In this document: piece after piece, positions 12,878 through 27,400 of the stretch
Numbering within the stretch: the stretch's first letter is position 1
Layout of the letters: each line of letters starts with the position of its first letter
Source of the DNA: Trichobilharzia szidati
Lineage: Eukaryota; Platyhelminthes; Trematoda; Strigeidida; Schistosomatidae
Direction of reading: 5' to 3'
Length of the DNA: 64,000 nucleotides
Assembly (NCBI GenBank): GCA_944472155.2
Contig: OX235271.1
Coordinates: forward strand, 78,724,256 to 78,788,255
Translations under genes and position numbers: made by a program
The notes under the pieces: generated by a model
What the model saw: only the letters and a program-made list of their open reading frames with translations
The model's database searches: none
What the model was told of the DNA's origin: nothing

Positions 12878-15800
12878 GTAAGTACTACTGGCAGTTATGA
12901 GTTTAGTTTAAACTTCTGTTATCCCACTAGTTTTTAATTGTCATAGTAGTATTTACCTAAATGCCGAATTCATATTGCCCTATAGCGAAAAGATATTATG
13001 CACTTAGTGACGGTACAAATCTATTTGTTATTTGTTCCTGTATTTGCGGTTTGGAATGACATCTGTTCAGTTCTTAAGATATTTACCTTATGTTTACATA
13101 ATAAGCAAATACATGATACTTATGTAGATATTTAATCAGCTACTTTCGTTGAACATTATTATTGGAGTTTAGCTAAATTTGTCAGTCATGATCACGATAA
13201 GAATTTTGCAGCCGGAATCTAATGAGCAGAGAATTTCTTAAGCTATTATAGTGCCTAAAACGACTAATCGACTTGAGTTGATTTGGTCGCGATCGATTGG
13301 CTATTTAAGTCAAGGTTTTTTTGTATATGTGGATGATACTGGTGTATTTTGTATACTTCACTTTTCTGTTAGATGTATGTAATGTTGACTACTCTTTGTT
13401 GTTATATTGGTTTATATTATCTTTAAACTGTATCAAACTAGTTAGCTCAGTTGGTAGAGCATCAGACTATCAGGAGTTCGGCTTTTCTTTCCTGATCTTT
13501 ACTATGCATGAGGATTCTAAGCTCCATTAAGTGAAATTATTATCAATTGAATCTTATTTTATGTGCGCACTAAAATGTATATACATACTTTGACCTGTCA
13601 TCCCCTAATAACCTTGCACTTTCAGGAAAATCGTCGTTTGAAATTCTGGTTCAGTAAAAGTGCTCAACAGTTCGATCGTTTGGATGAATCATATGACTTT
13701 TTTCGAGAACTTATTGATCCGAATTCATTTCCAAGAGGTAAGTTACAACTTCATGTTTATATAAAGACGTAATAGTCAACGGATTTTCAGTATTATCAGG
13801 TTTACTGACTTATAATTCACTTGTCAAGTGCGCTTACGGAGCTGTTTAATGCAGATGGATATATGCGATATCACACATGTGAAATATCTAATTTTTGGTC
13901 GTTTTAAAATCAGTTTTGAGCAGTTCTCAAGTAGTTGAAGGGTTACAACACATACACCACTAAGTCGAGTTTATTCGATATACAGCGACGCTTCTCGGGA
14001 AGTTATGCAACGTATTATGTTCAAGTTTTGCTCATCTGGTGTTTAACCGGGTCTTTATTTATAGAACTAGTCATCGTAGGAAATTGTTTAACGTATTTCA
14101 TTTGCATCTTGGGCTTTTTGAGTCAGAAACATTTGGAGTTCAGTAATGACGTTCTCTTATATTAGACTGGACTTGCTGAGATATGCTGGATCAACAGTAT
14201 GTGGAATGTCCGTCAACAATAAGGAGTTAAAAAGTTTCTCATATACCCGACAAATAATAGTAGATTATTGAATTAACATCATGTTTCTAAGTTAACCATA
14301 TTATCACTTCCAAATTAAGGCAACCAAGGTTACGCGGAAATATCAGTGAGTTAAATGAATGGCTCTTGTACGTTTACAATGCCGCGAAAGGGTAGGTTGT
14401 GTAATGATAAAACTGAAAGCAATTGTTATACATTTATTTGGACACAACATAATGCGAGTCTGAGGACTAAGTCATACTACTGATAGAAAGGAATATAATG
14501 TCAGCAGGGTGTTTCCATGGAATGATCAACAAACCAGCATCACTGCCTTCCCATCATTGTAGATATCGATTCAAATAACGTAGATTCCAACTTATCGTAA
14601 TGACAATCCCCTGCTATGGGTGAACTTCTTCGTTGAAGGCACTTAGTGAAATGACTTGAAATCTTTAACATTGATACAAAAACATCTCTTGATAATCTTC
14701 TGTATTCCAAGCATGTTCACTAGTTCCATAATAATTTCCTTATAGGATATATCATCCAGTGAAACAGTAACATTTACTGGAGATGTATCAAAGTCAAGTC
14801 TCAAAGTTGTGTAGTTATAATTGATATGATTATGAGGAATAAAGTATGTAAGAAACGTCATCCATCAAATAATACTATTTCGCCGTATGATATATCCGAT
14901 TAACAAATTAATATAGAATTACATACTACTACTAATACTACTACAGTGCTCAAGTTTTGCACAAATTTGCTAATTTTCATCATAGTATACTTTTCTTCCA
15001 CATGTTTCCCCATCTTTAAATCATTACCTTTTTGTTTCTCTGTTTCGTGTTATTTTTTTTACGTGTAGCAGGGTACTTTGCACTTTTGTGCAAAGTTCCA
15101 TACCGTGTAGTTTTGCTCTGATGGTTTTTCTCCAAAACTGTTTTTAAACGTATTCTTGTGAGTGTGTATTTTTGTGCTGTAAGTGTGGATCACAAACTAT
15201 AGAGTAAAACTGAAATAAAATTAGAATTCAAGGAACACAAAAAGCATGCGAATGAACTGGCATAGGCTGAATAATAACCTCTTCAACTCTTTTTTTAAAA
15301 ATGACATACTTGCTTACTGTACATTCTGCATTCAATGACCACTTGTCTCGACCCTAAACCATATTGGTTATTCATTTTAGCCTTCAGGCTGTTTAGAGAC
15401 TCACCTTGAGGACACAATGAAGTTAATTGTTGTGAAAAGCTGATTTTCTGAGTATACATTAACACTAATGATGAATATTCTTCAGTTTATACATTCCCTT
15501 ACGTTGCTATACTAGTTAATTCCTCTTAGCTATAAAGTATGTATGCATAATGAATGATATAAATTGTGCTATCTACACCAATATTCTAAGCTGTGTTTTC
15601 CTCACTGGTATTGAATAACTTTCATCATACACAGCTTTAAAGTTGCCATTTATTTAAACAAAGCTTGATTTGCTATTTACTTGATTGCATAAATCATTCA
15701 CAACTCTTTTCTGGGACTTCATTGTACATATTTAAACATGCATGTCTATAGATTACGTCGGTTTTCTGAAAAAGTTATTAAAACAACTTCATGGGACCCG

Positions 15801-18800
15801 TTATCTACGTCTTCGTCGTGTAGATTTGGATATAATTCCCTTGGATAAACTGGAGCAAGAGTCACTGGTTCCAGGTGAGAGACTTTATTTATTTATTTTG
15901 ACATATTTTTTTTCTATGCACACAATTTTATCTTAAGATATACAGAATCTTTTTCGCTAGCCTGCAGTTGTGTTTTGCTGTCAAAAGATTAACATTTTTG
16001 ACTTTTCAGGGTTATTATTTAAAAAAAAAATAGATACTTTACATGTCTACTACTAATTCTCGTACTAATAGAGTATGGTTCTGCTAGATTTCAGTGACTT
16101 AGTGCATCGATTCGTCATTTGGTTAAATTTAAACTGATAAGAATGTGCAAGTATAATCATACAAGATGTTATATAACACCAATAAAAGTGTTTGTTCCTG
16201 AATGTATGTATGCATGCATTGAAAACCCGTTCAACGTATTTCACGAAGTGCTGTTGGAGAATAAAACACACTAAATTGTTCAGTTGTTTAAAAAAAGCCT
16301 TTGCCTATGACGTATTCCCAAACGTGCTGATATGTCTTTTGATTTACAGAACAACTACACTTCCATGTAATCGATACAATTTGATAGGATTCAACCCTAT
16401 CCTAGCAAACAGTCATACTTTTAACAGATGTTGTAGATATTTATGACGGAGGTAATAATATGACCAATTCAGTGTGTAATAAAAGAATTTTTCAATCGAT
16501 AAAATGACTATTACTACTCTTGTAGAGTTCTGACATACTTGAGTTTGCTTTCAACTTCCAGCGAGTTAAGTTAAACGATTTTAACTTGATTTTCCTCTTC
16601 TGTTTTCCACAATTAGTTGTAGCCTTTGCATATAACTGCGGTGAATGTGAGTGGTTATAATTACTGCATAGGAACACAAAAATTAATGTTCAGATGTTTG
16701 TTTTTAATGAAACAGGTTGCTCAGTATTTAGTTGATTATGTGTACATGTGTGAATGTTCACTTAGTAGAGAAGAAAACTAGTTAGCAATGACCACAACAC
16801 ACACACACTTTTAGTTATTTACCGTTGGTGTTCATTTCAAAGGTTAAGTGGTATTGTGGATGCTGATAACACGCACACGCGCGCGAGAGAGAAAGTGACA
16901 GTTTTATGATTACAAACATGTAAACATTTTCTGTCTAGTCAAACTAGATCATGACTAACTGGTGTGGGTTGACCTTTTCAAGCATACATGAAAAAAATAG
17001 ATATGAAACATGTACTCAGTGCAGCACTGACTCTAATTTTATCTTACTCATGTGCTGCTGTTTGCTTATCTCTGTTCACATTGTCATTAATTCTGTACAT
17101 GATCAGACTAGTAAAGGAGAAGAACATTGCATGTGAACACTTGCATGTATAGCTATCTGCCAGCATTTTCGCTTAATTGTAATCACAATAAATTAATTGG
17201 TTTTGTTATTATCATTGCTGACTGTTTTTTAGGCGCGTCATATATGTTAATGCTGTAATTTGTGAAGACGATACTTTAAATTCAACTAACTTAGCTATTG
17301 TTTTGTAACAAATTAACATCAGGACATCATAAAGCTGTTTTTAGTTCATTTTACTAATGTTTTTCGAATTAGATGTATATAAGGTTTGTAATACAATCGT
17401 ATATATGTATATTGCGTCGGTGGTTTATTAGTAGAAGACTCGCCAACCAGGCAAATGGCCCGCAGTTTGATTCCCGCCTGATTCAGTAGTAAACCTCGCC
17501 CAGTTCAGTAGCCAACAGTAAGCCTTGAAAAAGGGTAGGTTGAGCATGGGGCTAAACCAAAGGCTCAACTATCACTAAAACTCCGCAAGTCTGAAGCCCT
17601 GTGTTGCACTATATACATATATAGTGGCTAAAACTCAGGATCTTGCAGTTCTATGACTGGTATTGATCTTCAACTGATGCTGAACTTAAAGTGCTACGAA
17701 AATCACCAGTACTTTGGTCTGTGAAACTGGCATTGTTGTGTCGTAGAATAATACTGGGTTTCCATTAGTTTTTACTGTTACTTCAATCCATGACAATATA
17801 CAACTGATCACTGGAATACTATTTCCACGCTGAAAAGGCAAAGCTTTATTGCTGCAGGTAAAATACAGCGGGATCAGAAGTTACTACTGATTATATACCT
17901 GCTTTACATGACCAACAGACTGCAAGCTTAACATATGAAAACTATATTCTGACTGAACAGCATGCACCAGTAAACATCCCATGACACCACCTACTTTGGG
18001 GTCAAATATCTAGTTTGCAGAACACATGGGAAACACTGGCGTATATTGTCATCTCCTGACTCAACTGACATAATACTGTAGGTACTGGACTATTACATAT
18101 GACACTACTTTTGCTTTGCCAGTTTGGTAGTATTACTGGATTAACGCGTGTGCATATTCAACTTCTCACTTTTATTCACAATACACGTATTTATCTCTTT
18201 CTTCGATGCCTAATTTTAATGTAAATGCAGAGTTTGGTTGTACAGTATTTAGACTATGATTATTTCCTCATCTGTTACTTATCAAAACATTAAGGAAATT
18301 TTAAAACGGAAAAACAAAGCTCTAGTCATCAGCTTTTGTTTACATACTTTGATTGTATATTAAGTTATGGGCTTAATTATTGGTCAGTATGGAGTAATTA
18401 CTTTGGAAATACTTTCTGTCTGTCTTGGAAATAGCTCTTGAAATTACTAATTTTCATGTGTAGCCAGAAGTTAAACGTCTACAGGTAATAAATAAGTATA
18501 AAAATAAAGATTAAAGCGAATTCAGATGGTAAAGTTTGAATCGAATTTGTTGTGAATATTGGCATTTGCCAACAGATATTCGTTCAAACAGCTGACAGTG
18601 ATTAGCTCTACCTGCATTAATAAAAGTGAGATAATGCATGAATCGAAGATAGATTTTCTAAGGAATTTTATGTTCGCTTTTTCTCCTGTTTTAAGTTTTG
18701 AGCACTCTCGTGCATTCTACTTTTTCCTAAGTTGTATGGTCTTAATATTTTCTCACTTTTTTTTCCAGTTTTTCTTCTTGAATGGGTTGTTTCGTTTTGT

Positions 18801-21800
18801 TACTTGTCAAGTAGATGTGCTACTGTGTCTTGCTAAGTGCTTTAAACATAAAGGATTGGTCCGTGTACGTTTAATATTTTCACTGTAGTATGAAATGAAG
18901 ACTAATCTACTCACTGTATTTCACTTTCTAGTTGTAGACTGTTTAGAAGGTAGAAATGCATGAATTCAGAAGTTGTGTAGCAGAATTTTGCAAACCTTAG
19001 CTCCAAGTCATCCATAAAACCGCCATTATTGTCAGGCTTCCCATTGATCAGAAATTACTCCTTATATGTAGAACCGTTCAAGTGAACTCAGTTCTTGGAG
19101 CAGTTCCTTCCTTTGTCTTCTAGGTCATGTATGAGCCATAACGATTGTATGAGGGTCGATGATATTGCCCAGTCACCCTGGCTGTGAAGTAGGTGGAGTG
19201 GGATTCATACCTGGGAACAACTAATTAAAAGTCGAGCTCTTAAGCTAATTAGCCACGTTTCTAAATATGTGGGACTGACTTCCTGACAGTTACAGCTCAC
19301 TTGTGTATGGTGAACTGACTGGGATGATTCCCACCAGTACCCAAGAGTTAAAAGCTACATCATTTATCGACTGGTGATTAATTTCATAAACAAGCACTAT
19401 GCTGATTTAACTAGCACTCTATATTCTATGGAAGTTTAATCTAACCTCATATAACCACTATAAAGGATCTGACTTAGTTTGTCAGCATCATGAGTATCTG
19501 GTTGCTTATTGGTTGCTCTCAAAGATTTTAACTTTTATGCAGGGTGTACCCCCAACCAATGGTTTACAAATAAGTGGGAATAGGTCACTTTGTTTTCTTT
19601 CACCTTTGTGAGCTACATTATTTCTGTTCCATGCGGTGTATATTTGTTGTTTTATAGTATGCGCATAAATATTTCATAATTTTCATAGTGTATACATTTT
19701 TTTCCTTTTCTAATTAATTACTATGCCTATTATTTAGAAATATGTGGTAAAGGTGAGTTGTCCTACTTATCTGCATCTTGACTCATTCTGTCCTACCTCC
19801 TCCTTCCCTCATTGACCCATGACAATAATAATAATACTCATAATAACATTAGTAATCATTATGAATAGTCTGTGCATTTTGTTGCATCTTGTCCGTCCTT
19901 TTTCTTTCCCCTTTTATTTTGAATATCAAGGAACTCTTTCTTTTTGTCAATATCTTAGGAGCACATCAGTTGTGTAAGCCACTGACTTGAGTTTATTGTT
20001 TGTTTAGTACGCATTATTAAATTTTTGTCACTACCTTCAAAGTAGTCATTTTCAGTGGGGCGTATTGAGTTTTGCTAAAGACGGTGATTTTTCTCAGCGA
20101 AACTGTTCAGATCGTAATCGATGTCTCATAAGATTGAACACTGAACACCCACACACACACTGTCACCCGGATGGTAACTTGTATTGTACTGTTAAGTCCT
20201 TGATGTAGCTTGCATGCGGTATGTGAAAAAATGTCCATTTATGCATATGCATACCTCAATACCTTATCAAGAAAATCAGTTAAACTATGCAGACAATTAT
20301 TAAACAGGTGATTGTATAAGCGTCTCATAAGTAGTGTGTTGCACAATCATTAAAGTCCAAAGTGAATTAAGATTGTCACATTTTTTGGTGCTATCTCGGT
20401 GCTAGTTCGTTCCAAAACAATGTAAATCATGCTGTTTATCGACTGTTTCATTCCCTTCGTCTACTTACATTGTTACTTTTGTTTTTGTTTTTTGGCCTGA
20501 ATATTGGTCACCTCTTTGATTCCAATATGCAATGACTAAGTGATAAAGAATGGATAGAGTTGAAAATAACTGTGCTATAGATTGAATGCTGACGGCGGAA
20601 TTACTATTAGTTGTTTATAAGCCAAAATGAACGAAAGAGCAACAGATTTCTAAGCCATGATGTGTGTTTTTTTCTATTCATTCACTTATCGTTCACAGAA
20701 TTTCTCTTGCTTAAGGTAAATAACTCAGAGGTACATCGTTTGACAAAATCTTGGATAACCCAGTTTTGTGACAGTTTTATTATAAAGTAAAGGAGAGTTA
20801 AACAACCCACTCAGTTGTATACCATTGGAATGGATACTTTCTGTGTTTAACTTCCATTATTCTAAATACGATTTTATTAATTTTTGATATATCTAACCAG
20901 TAATTTCGGTAACCGGCAGTTTAGATATATTCTTTTTGTCTCAGTGTTGTTTATAGCCTTTACAGCCTGTTAACTAAACGGTTACACTTTACATGAAAGA
21001 TTTCCTTCAGAACAATACTTACTAGATTGTCAGCGAGAAAATGAGACGTAGCATTTTTACTGGACGTTTATAACTGATCAAGATGTGCGAGTGGGTTGTT
21101 CTATAGTATATCCTAGCAATGATACTTATTGTAGCGGTACAGTTTGCTGCTATGTTCATGGAATGACATAAAATATCTTTTTTAGATATTTGACATTAAA
21201 TTATGAATTAAAAAAACTTTTGATGAGGTATTTGTTCGGATGATATCAGAGTTTCTGCTAATTTGTAGCAGTAGATGTTACTTCATAGGTATAGCTAGGC
21301 AGAAGGTCTCAAAGTTAAGCATACTAAACTGCCTTCCCGTAATTTTGTGCTAGTATATGTGAACCACTGCATCAGAAATGCTTTGTTATTATTTGTATTC
21401 TAGTAGCGCTGGTTCAAACTGAGGTATTTAAGGGATATGGTATATCATCACTCGATGAAGATCAGTAGGCTTTGTTAAGCTAAATAACTACATAGATTAA
21501 GTAAACATAAAAAATGGGTTAAGAAGATTTACACTTATTTAATTCAATTTGGACTTCCCGTTGATTTATTAGATCTAAGTGCTCAGCCTCAGGTTGACAT
21601 ATGGACTCCTTGTGCAGATGCGTCGACGATTATTTAACTTGTACAAATTTAATTAAATAATTACTGATACCCATTGCACAAGGGGTGGTTCTCGTGGCCC
21701 AAGTGGTCTGGTGGATAACACTTTGGCGTTTGAAACTATGGGTACTAGGTTCGAGCCTCAGTGGTAACATCATCACCATCTCACTGGGGAGTACAGGCAC

Positions 21801-24352
21801 ATCCAGAGGACGAGTCCCAAATCGGACGAAATGCACATCCTGGATTCTACTGCTAGTAACCATCCACCAACATAATTCAAGATTTACACTTGTTTGTGGA
21901 GTAAATCTCCGGAATTTAAATTGCGTCAGGAGTGTTAATGTAAAAAAGAAAAGCAGATACTGTTTTATGGTCTCTTAGTTCCCTATGAACATTCCGTGTT
22001 AATGCCGACCGACTAACAGTTTCTGAAAACCGACTCTTTTAGCTCTAGCTAGTATTGCAAAACACTTAGTGTAATAAATACAAAATGTATCTGAACATAA
22101 GGATAAAAGAAAGTATGTTTAAAGACCAAGAAATGCATCATACTAGGTTGAACTGGTGGGTGTTCGCATAAAACAAATACTGATTGGTCACTCATTATCC
22201 TGGCGACTAATAGTAATTAACATAGGCTGAATTTCTATTGATCAATTTGTAGACTGTTTGTTACTCACAGTGGTAAGAAACACTGTCTAAATTACGTTAG
22301 TCGAATTTGGACAGTTAAAGTTATCAATAATAACTTACGTAATCCACGATACTTTTTTCGCTATTTCTTAGCTTTTTTTATTCCTTTTATGTTTATTTGA
22401 TTTTATGAATAGGACAATGTAACATTTATTGCGATTATAAAAGTTATTCAGGAAATAATACTGTTCTTCTCTATGAAATAATTGATAGACAAACTGATAT
22501 GCATTTATAATTAATTTGTTTCAAGAAACGTCTAAAAATTATTACCTTTTCTGAAATTATATCATTCTCCATGTGCTCTGGTATTTTTCGCACACATATC
22601 ACACGTTTATTCGGATCAAAGCCACCACGAGTTAACTAGGTGTTACTGAGTATGTCGGAAGCGAGTTTCTTAATCAGCCTTCATCGTCAAGTAGTTATCC
22701 CTCTTTCAGTTGATGTTAGGCTGCAGACATACGTATCATTTCTTCATAGCATCAAACTCTCTTAGGGAACGACTGTATACCATAGTATCTATAAATGATT
22801 TCTATTCTCTTGACGTATTTGTAGATACGTCTTCATGTTTTATCCGCCATAAGCGTCTATAACCTTCTTAGGTGATGATTCTCACAATATGCTCAGTTTT
22901 CTGAAAGTTTACATTATAATTTAGTGTTGTTTGTCTATGCCATTATACGACTGGGAAACATTGAAGTGGGAGAATCAATGAAGGTTCAGTTATCTGATTA
23001 ATATGCAGTCCTTACCGTTATCTGTGTTGCGTAGACCTGTTTCACTAGATATCTAGCAGTTAGATATGAAATCATTCAGCTAGATTAGTTGAATAGCTTT
23101 CATGTTAATAATGTTTGTCAGTTTATTTTCCATGTCATTTGTTTCTTTAAACACCTAAAAATAATTATTGTACAACCAAACTGCAGTCTGATGTATTCGC
23201 ATGTACCTATGATCCTGCGGCATGGATGGAGTCATTAAAATGTATTATTCCGTCTCACTTATTCTTCCCATGTCAAAATTTGTAAATGTCCATAAGGCGA
23301 TCAGTGAGGCGTTCTGTTAAAATAGTGTTACAAGTAAAACAGCATATTTCCCCTTCACCTATTGCCCCCTTAATGTCCATTCATCAATGAATATCCTGAA
23401 GTCTTTATCGAAGTTTGTCAGAAATCCGAAATCTTATCAAAGACTTGATTTGACCTAAATTAAGTGACTGTTTATGACTTTATAACTTTTATTACTGAAC
23501 AATGACAATAATAATCGGGCCAGATGTGTCTGTTTACATATGTAGTGTACAATGTTTTCCAGTTTTCCTCTCTCAACAACGATTAATGAGAATAGTTTAA
23601 CCTGACTCCTACAATACACTGTGTACTTTGACATTTAATATTTCTTTTAATCTGTTCCCCTCTTCGGTTGTCTGTATTTCTTTAGCATTCAAATTTATTG
23701 TTTATTTATATAATGATATTTATTTTAAATGCCAACGTTTTTGATGTTAGCAGTAATCAACCAAAAGTAATAGAAAGTAGATGGTATTTGCACGTAAACC
23801 TGTTGGTCGAACACGTTATTGTCTAGTATCTGTTAATTACACAGATGGGGACGTCTAAGCCAGGAGGGGAAAAGGAAAACAAAACTTCATTATTCTGAAA
23901 CTGATGTAGGAATCTACTGAACAAGATTCGAACTTTCAACACTGATGACAAGTCATTAATTCTACAGGCTTCGGAGACTCGATGAGGAGAGGCATTTCAT
24001 ACAGGCTGCAGACTTTCATCAGCAACTGCCTTATCTGGCTCGTGCTGAAGATCAGATGGTTGGTCAGAAAGGATAGGCGACAGTTCAACGCGAAGTCTAT
24101 CCTCCAACAAATATGGTGGAGAAAATAGAGGTGGATTAGACATGTGCTGAGGAGATCGTTGAATAACATCACATGTCAGGCCCTCAAGTGGAACCTGAAT
24201 AGGGAATGACGAGTCAGGCATAGGTGTCAGGGTGATAAGGAGGAAGAAATGAAAGCTTCTGTACAATCGTGGATTCAGCTAAAATGGATTACAGAGAACA
24301 GTGCGAAATGCTCCTAAAGTCCTATGTTCCACTCGGAACCCAAAGGAATAAG

Positions 24353-24406
<54 letters not shown>

Positions 24407-27400
24407 TACCTAAGTCTGTTAGGTCTCATTTGTATAAGCATGTACCTGAATGCATACGTTTTAGTAGATAAGTTACGACTAACACTAAACTGGGATATTG
24501 TAGGTATTTTTGCCAACTGTCATCAATACAACTTAAAACACTTGCTTAAATTGATTAACTCAAATTGTTACATATGTCATTAATGGTTTGGTTGGAATTA
24601 TTCCCAAGTTTTAAAATTTAGATATTGACTCACGTACGTGTTTTTGTTGCATGACAATGTCGATTAAGGTTACTGATGCATGTCTTTACACACTGCATAG
24701 ACTTGGATATGTAACTCAATTTCAGTTGTTTCAAATGTGTATATGCGTGTTTGTGACCGAATGAATTCATTGTAATCAACAAAAAATATGACAAGTATCC
24801 TTAAGTTGCATATCGACTATGATTTTTCGGGTTTTCAATTCCTGTCGCAGTAATAAAGTAAGTGGTTTGTGTTCTATCTGTAGATATGCAGTGAAAGTCA
24901 AAAAGTACAGTATATGAACTAGAAGTTGACATTTTGTAGTACATTTCGATGTGAGTATATTCAATTTTAGCTTTAAAAGTTTTGCCAATTGGCAGTCTTT
25001 GAAATTGATTACTAAAATTTAGAAAACAAGGTTGATGAAGACAGGCATTCCTTTGTCCATTGATAAAATATTAAATTTCGATCCGATTCAGTCCATTTTG
25101 TTCAAATAGCTCCACAGAACTAATCTTCATTGTTATTTTCCAACAATGATATGCTGAATGTCAGTTGGCATGTGACGACCTATTATCTCACTTTCAATTG
25201 ATAAGTAGTCAGTTTCACTTATCTACTATTGTATGAGTATAAGTATAAAACTTGGGCACTGTGGTAGAGCATAACTCCATTATGGATAAGATTTTATTTT
25301 GATAAATCACATAGTGTTTTACAGTAATATTAACTGATGACCACGTTTCGAGCATAAACTATTGCTCATAGTCATATCAACTTGATATGATTATGATCAA
25401 TAGTTTATGCTCGAAACGTGGTCATCAGTTAATATTACTGTACAACACTGTGTGATTTATCAAAATAAAATCTTATCCATAATGGAGTTAGTGTATGAGT
25501 AGCTAATGGCATAAATTCATATTTTTATCAGTTGTAATGGTTTCTTTTTTTCCATGTTATATATATTCACAAATACCTGTAATGTGTGCATTTCTGCTGA
25601 AGAAAGAAATACACCATTTCTTAGCTGATGGGTATAAATTTTCATTTTCGAGGAACTTCCATTTATACTGACCAGTACTCAATTTTGCTTCACAAAATTA
25701 AAATAATAATTAGAATAGTAATAATCAAATTAACTTTATATTGACTGTTTAATCTGTTGGAAGTTAAAAAACATCCTACTGCAAAAAATTCCCTTTCCCT
25801 AATTTGTAATTGCCTTCCATTCTTATTTTGAAATATATTCGCATGAATAATCTTGTCTGACTAATTTGATTAAATATTGTGAATAGATTAAATTGAGTAC
25901 AGAATTTATCAATTGATGAATTAGGCTTTTCAATGAAGTTGTCAGCAGTGGTTGGCAGTTGTAACTCCCCCTCCCTCCCTTCCTCTCTTGTTGTTTCCTC
26001 TTGAATTTGAGTGTCACAAATCCATAGAAATTAGCATGAAATTATCAGTCATTCTTAGAAATTGATAGGTAATTTCAACAGAATAAATATTCAAATTAAT
26101 CAATTCAGACCAGTCAATATTTGTATCGCAATTAGGCAGTTAGTTAGTTTATGCTTGATTTAACAATTTGTTTGGTTTTGTTAAAAAAAATATCAAATAT
26201 TTTACTAATTTATACATACCTACTGATTGTGTACTTTACTAAGGTTCTGTATGTTACCCCGCCTTAATTTAGCTCAAACAGAGAAAGAGAGAAGAAAAGT
26301 CATCTTGTTGTTTTTCGAGTGCTTGTTTTGCTTGCTTTTCCGTTAATTTCCTTTCAATTCTCTCTAGCTGGCTCTTTCTTCTGTTATCAAGCTGTAAATT
26401 AGGGAGGGAAGAAGAAAAAGAAGTGGGAAGAGGGAAAGCATTTGTGGTTAATGGTATCATTCAATTCTGCAAATGTCTCCAAAAGTTGAGGATTACTCCA
26501 CTTTTACAGCTGCGTTACGGCTATATGTGTATTTATTACTAAAAAAATATGTGTATTTGGTGTAACACATTCTTTATTATACTGTTAGCTTGATTAGTAC
26601 TGTACTCTCTCCTCCTTAGTATTTTTCACGGGAATGCATCTGAACATTATACAAAATATTGATGTGTTTAATTGCTTTGACAAGTGATGTTTCCTCACAG
26701 GAATCAACTTATTGATACTAGTTCTGACTGACTGAGTTTCAAAGTTAAACGTAGTACAGAATTTTCAGCTTGTTTTATTGCAAGGTATTTTCTTCTTGTG
26801 CAAGATATTCAGGTAATGTAATAATCAATAATGTATCCTTTGAAGCCTTACTGTTCCATCCTAATTACACGCCATTATTCATCAAAGTTTTTCTTCCTTT
26901 TTCGTAGTTGTAGCTTGAATCCTTTATGAAAAATGGGCGTCAGAGTAGTTTACGTTTCCTGAACTTAATTGGATGGTTAAAACAATGTGAAATGCATTAA
27001 ATGAGAGGGATATTGGTGGATGGAAAAAAATTTGTAACCCAATAATATAAGAAGGTCGCCGAAACTTTGCACGGAAGTGCAGAAGTTCAAGTAGCTTACA
27101 CCCCATGTATCACAAAAAGGTAAAGAAAAGTTGAAAAGAAATATAATTAATAGAAATATGCTGTAGAAAGAACAGTAACATGGAAAAACATGTCGGTTTA
27201 ATGGATTTGGGAGAATACGAAGAGTGAATGCATCTATGCCATTGAGAATGGTTTGGAACCTTTGGTTCTTAGCATCCTGATAACCTTAACTAGTTTATCA
27301 GTCTACACCTTCCCACATGGCTGGCTGAAACCAGTAGCCAAAGGCTTCATGGATTTTCGCCGTGCTCTGGTTTGACTACCCCCAACTCATTTCAGTCGAA

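Noticed and set aside
18559..18888. 109-codon open frame on the plus strand with hydrophobic stretches
   Set aside because: Phe/Leu/Ser runs follow from T-rich sequence; no recognisable domain.
24269..24583. Open frame of 104 codons on the plus strand
   Set aside because: It reads through the LINE tail and a TA microsatellite (Ile-Tyr run), so it is not a gene.
25330..25352. CTGATGA followed by CGTTTCGAG in the foldback element
   Set aside because: No GAAA box in the right place and no stem I; the resemblance to a hammerhead is superficial.
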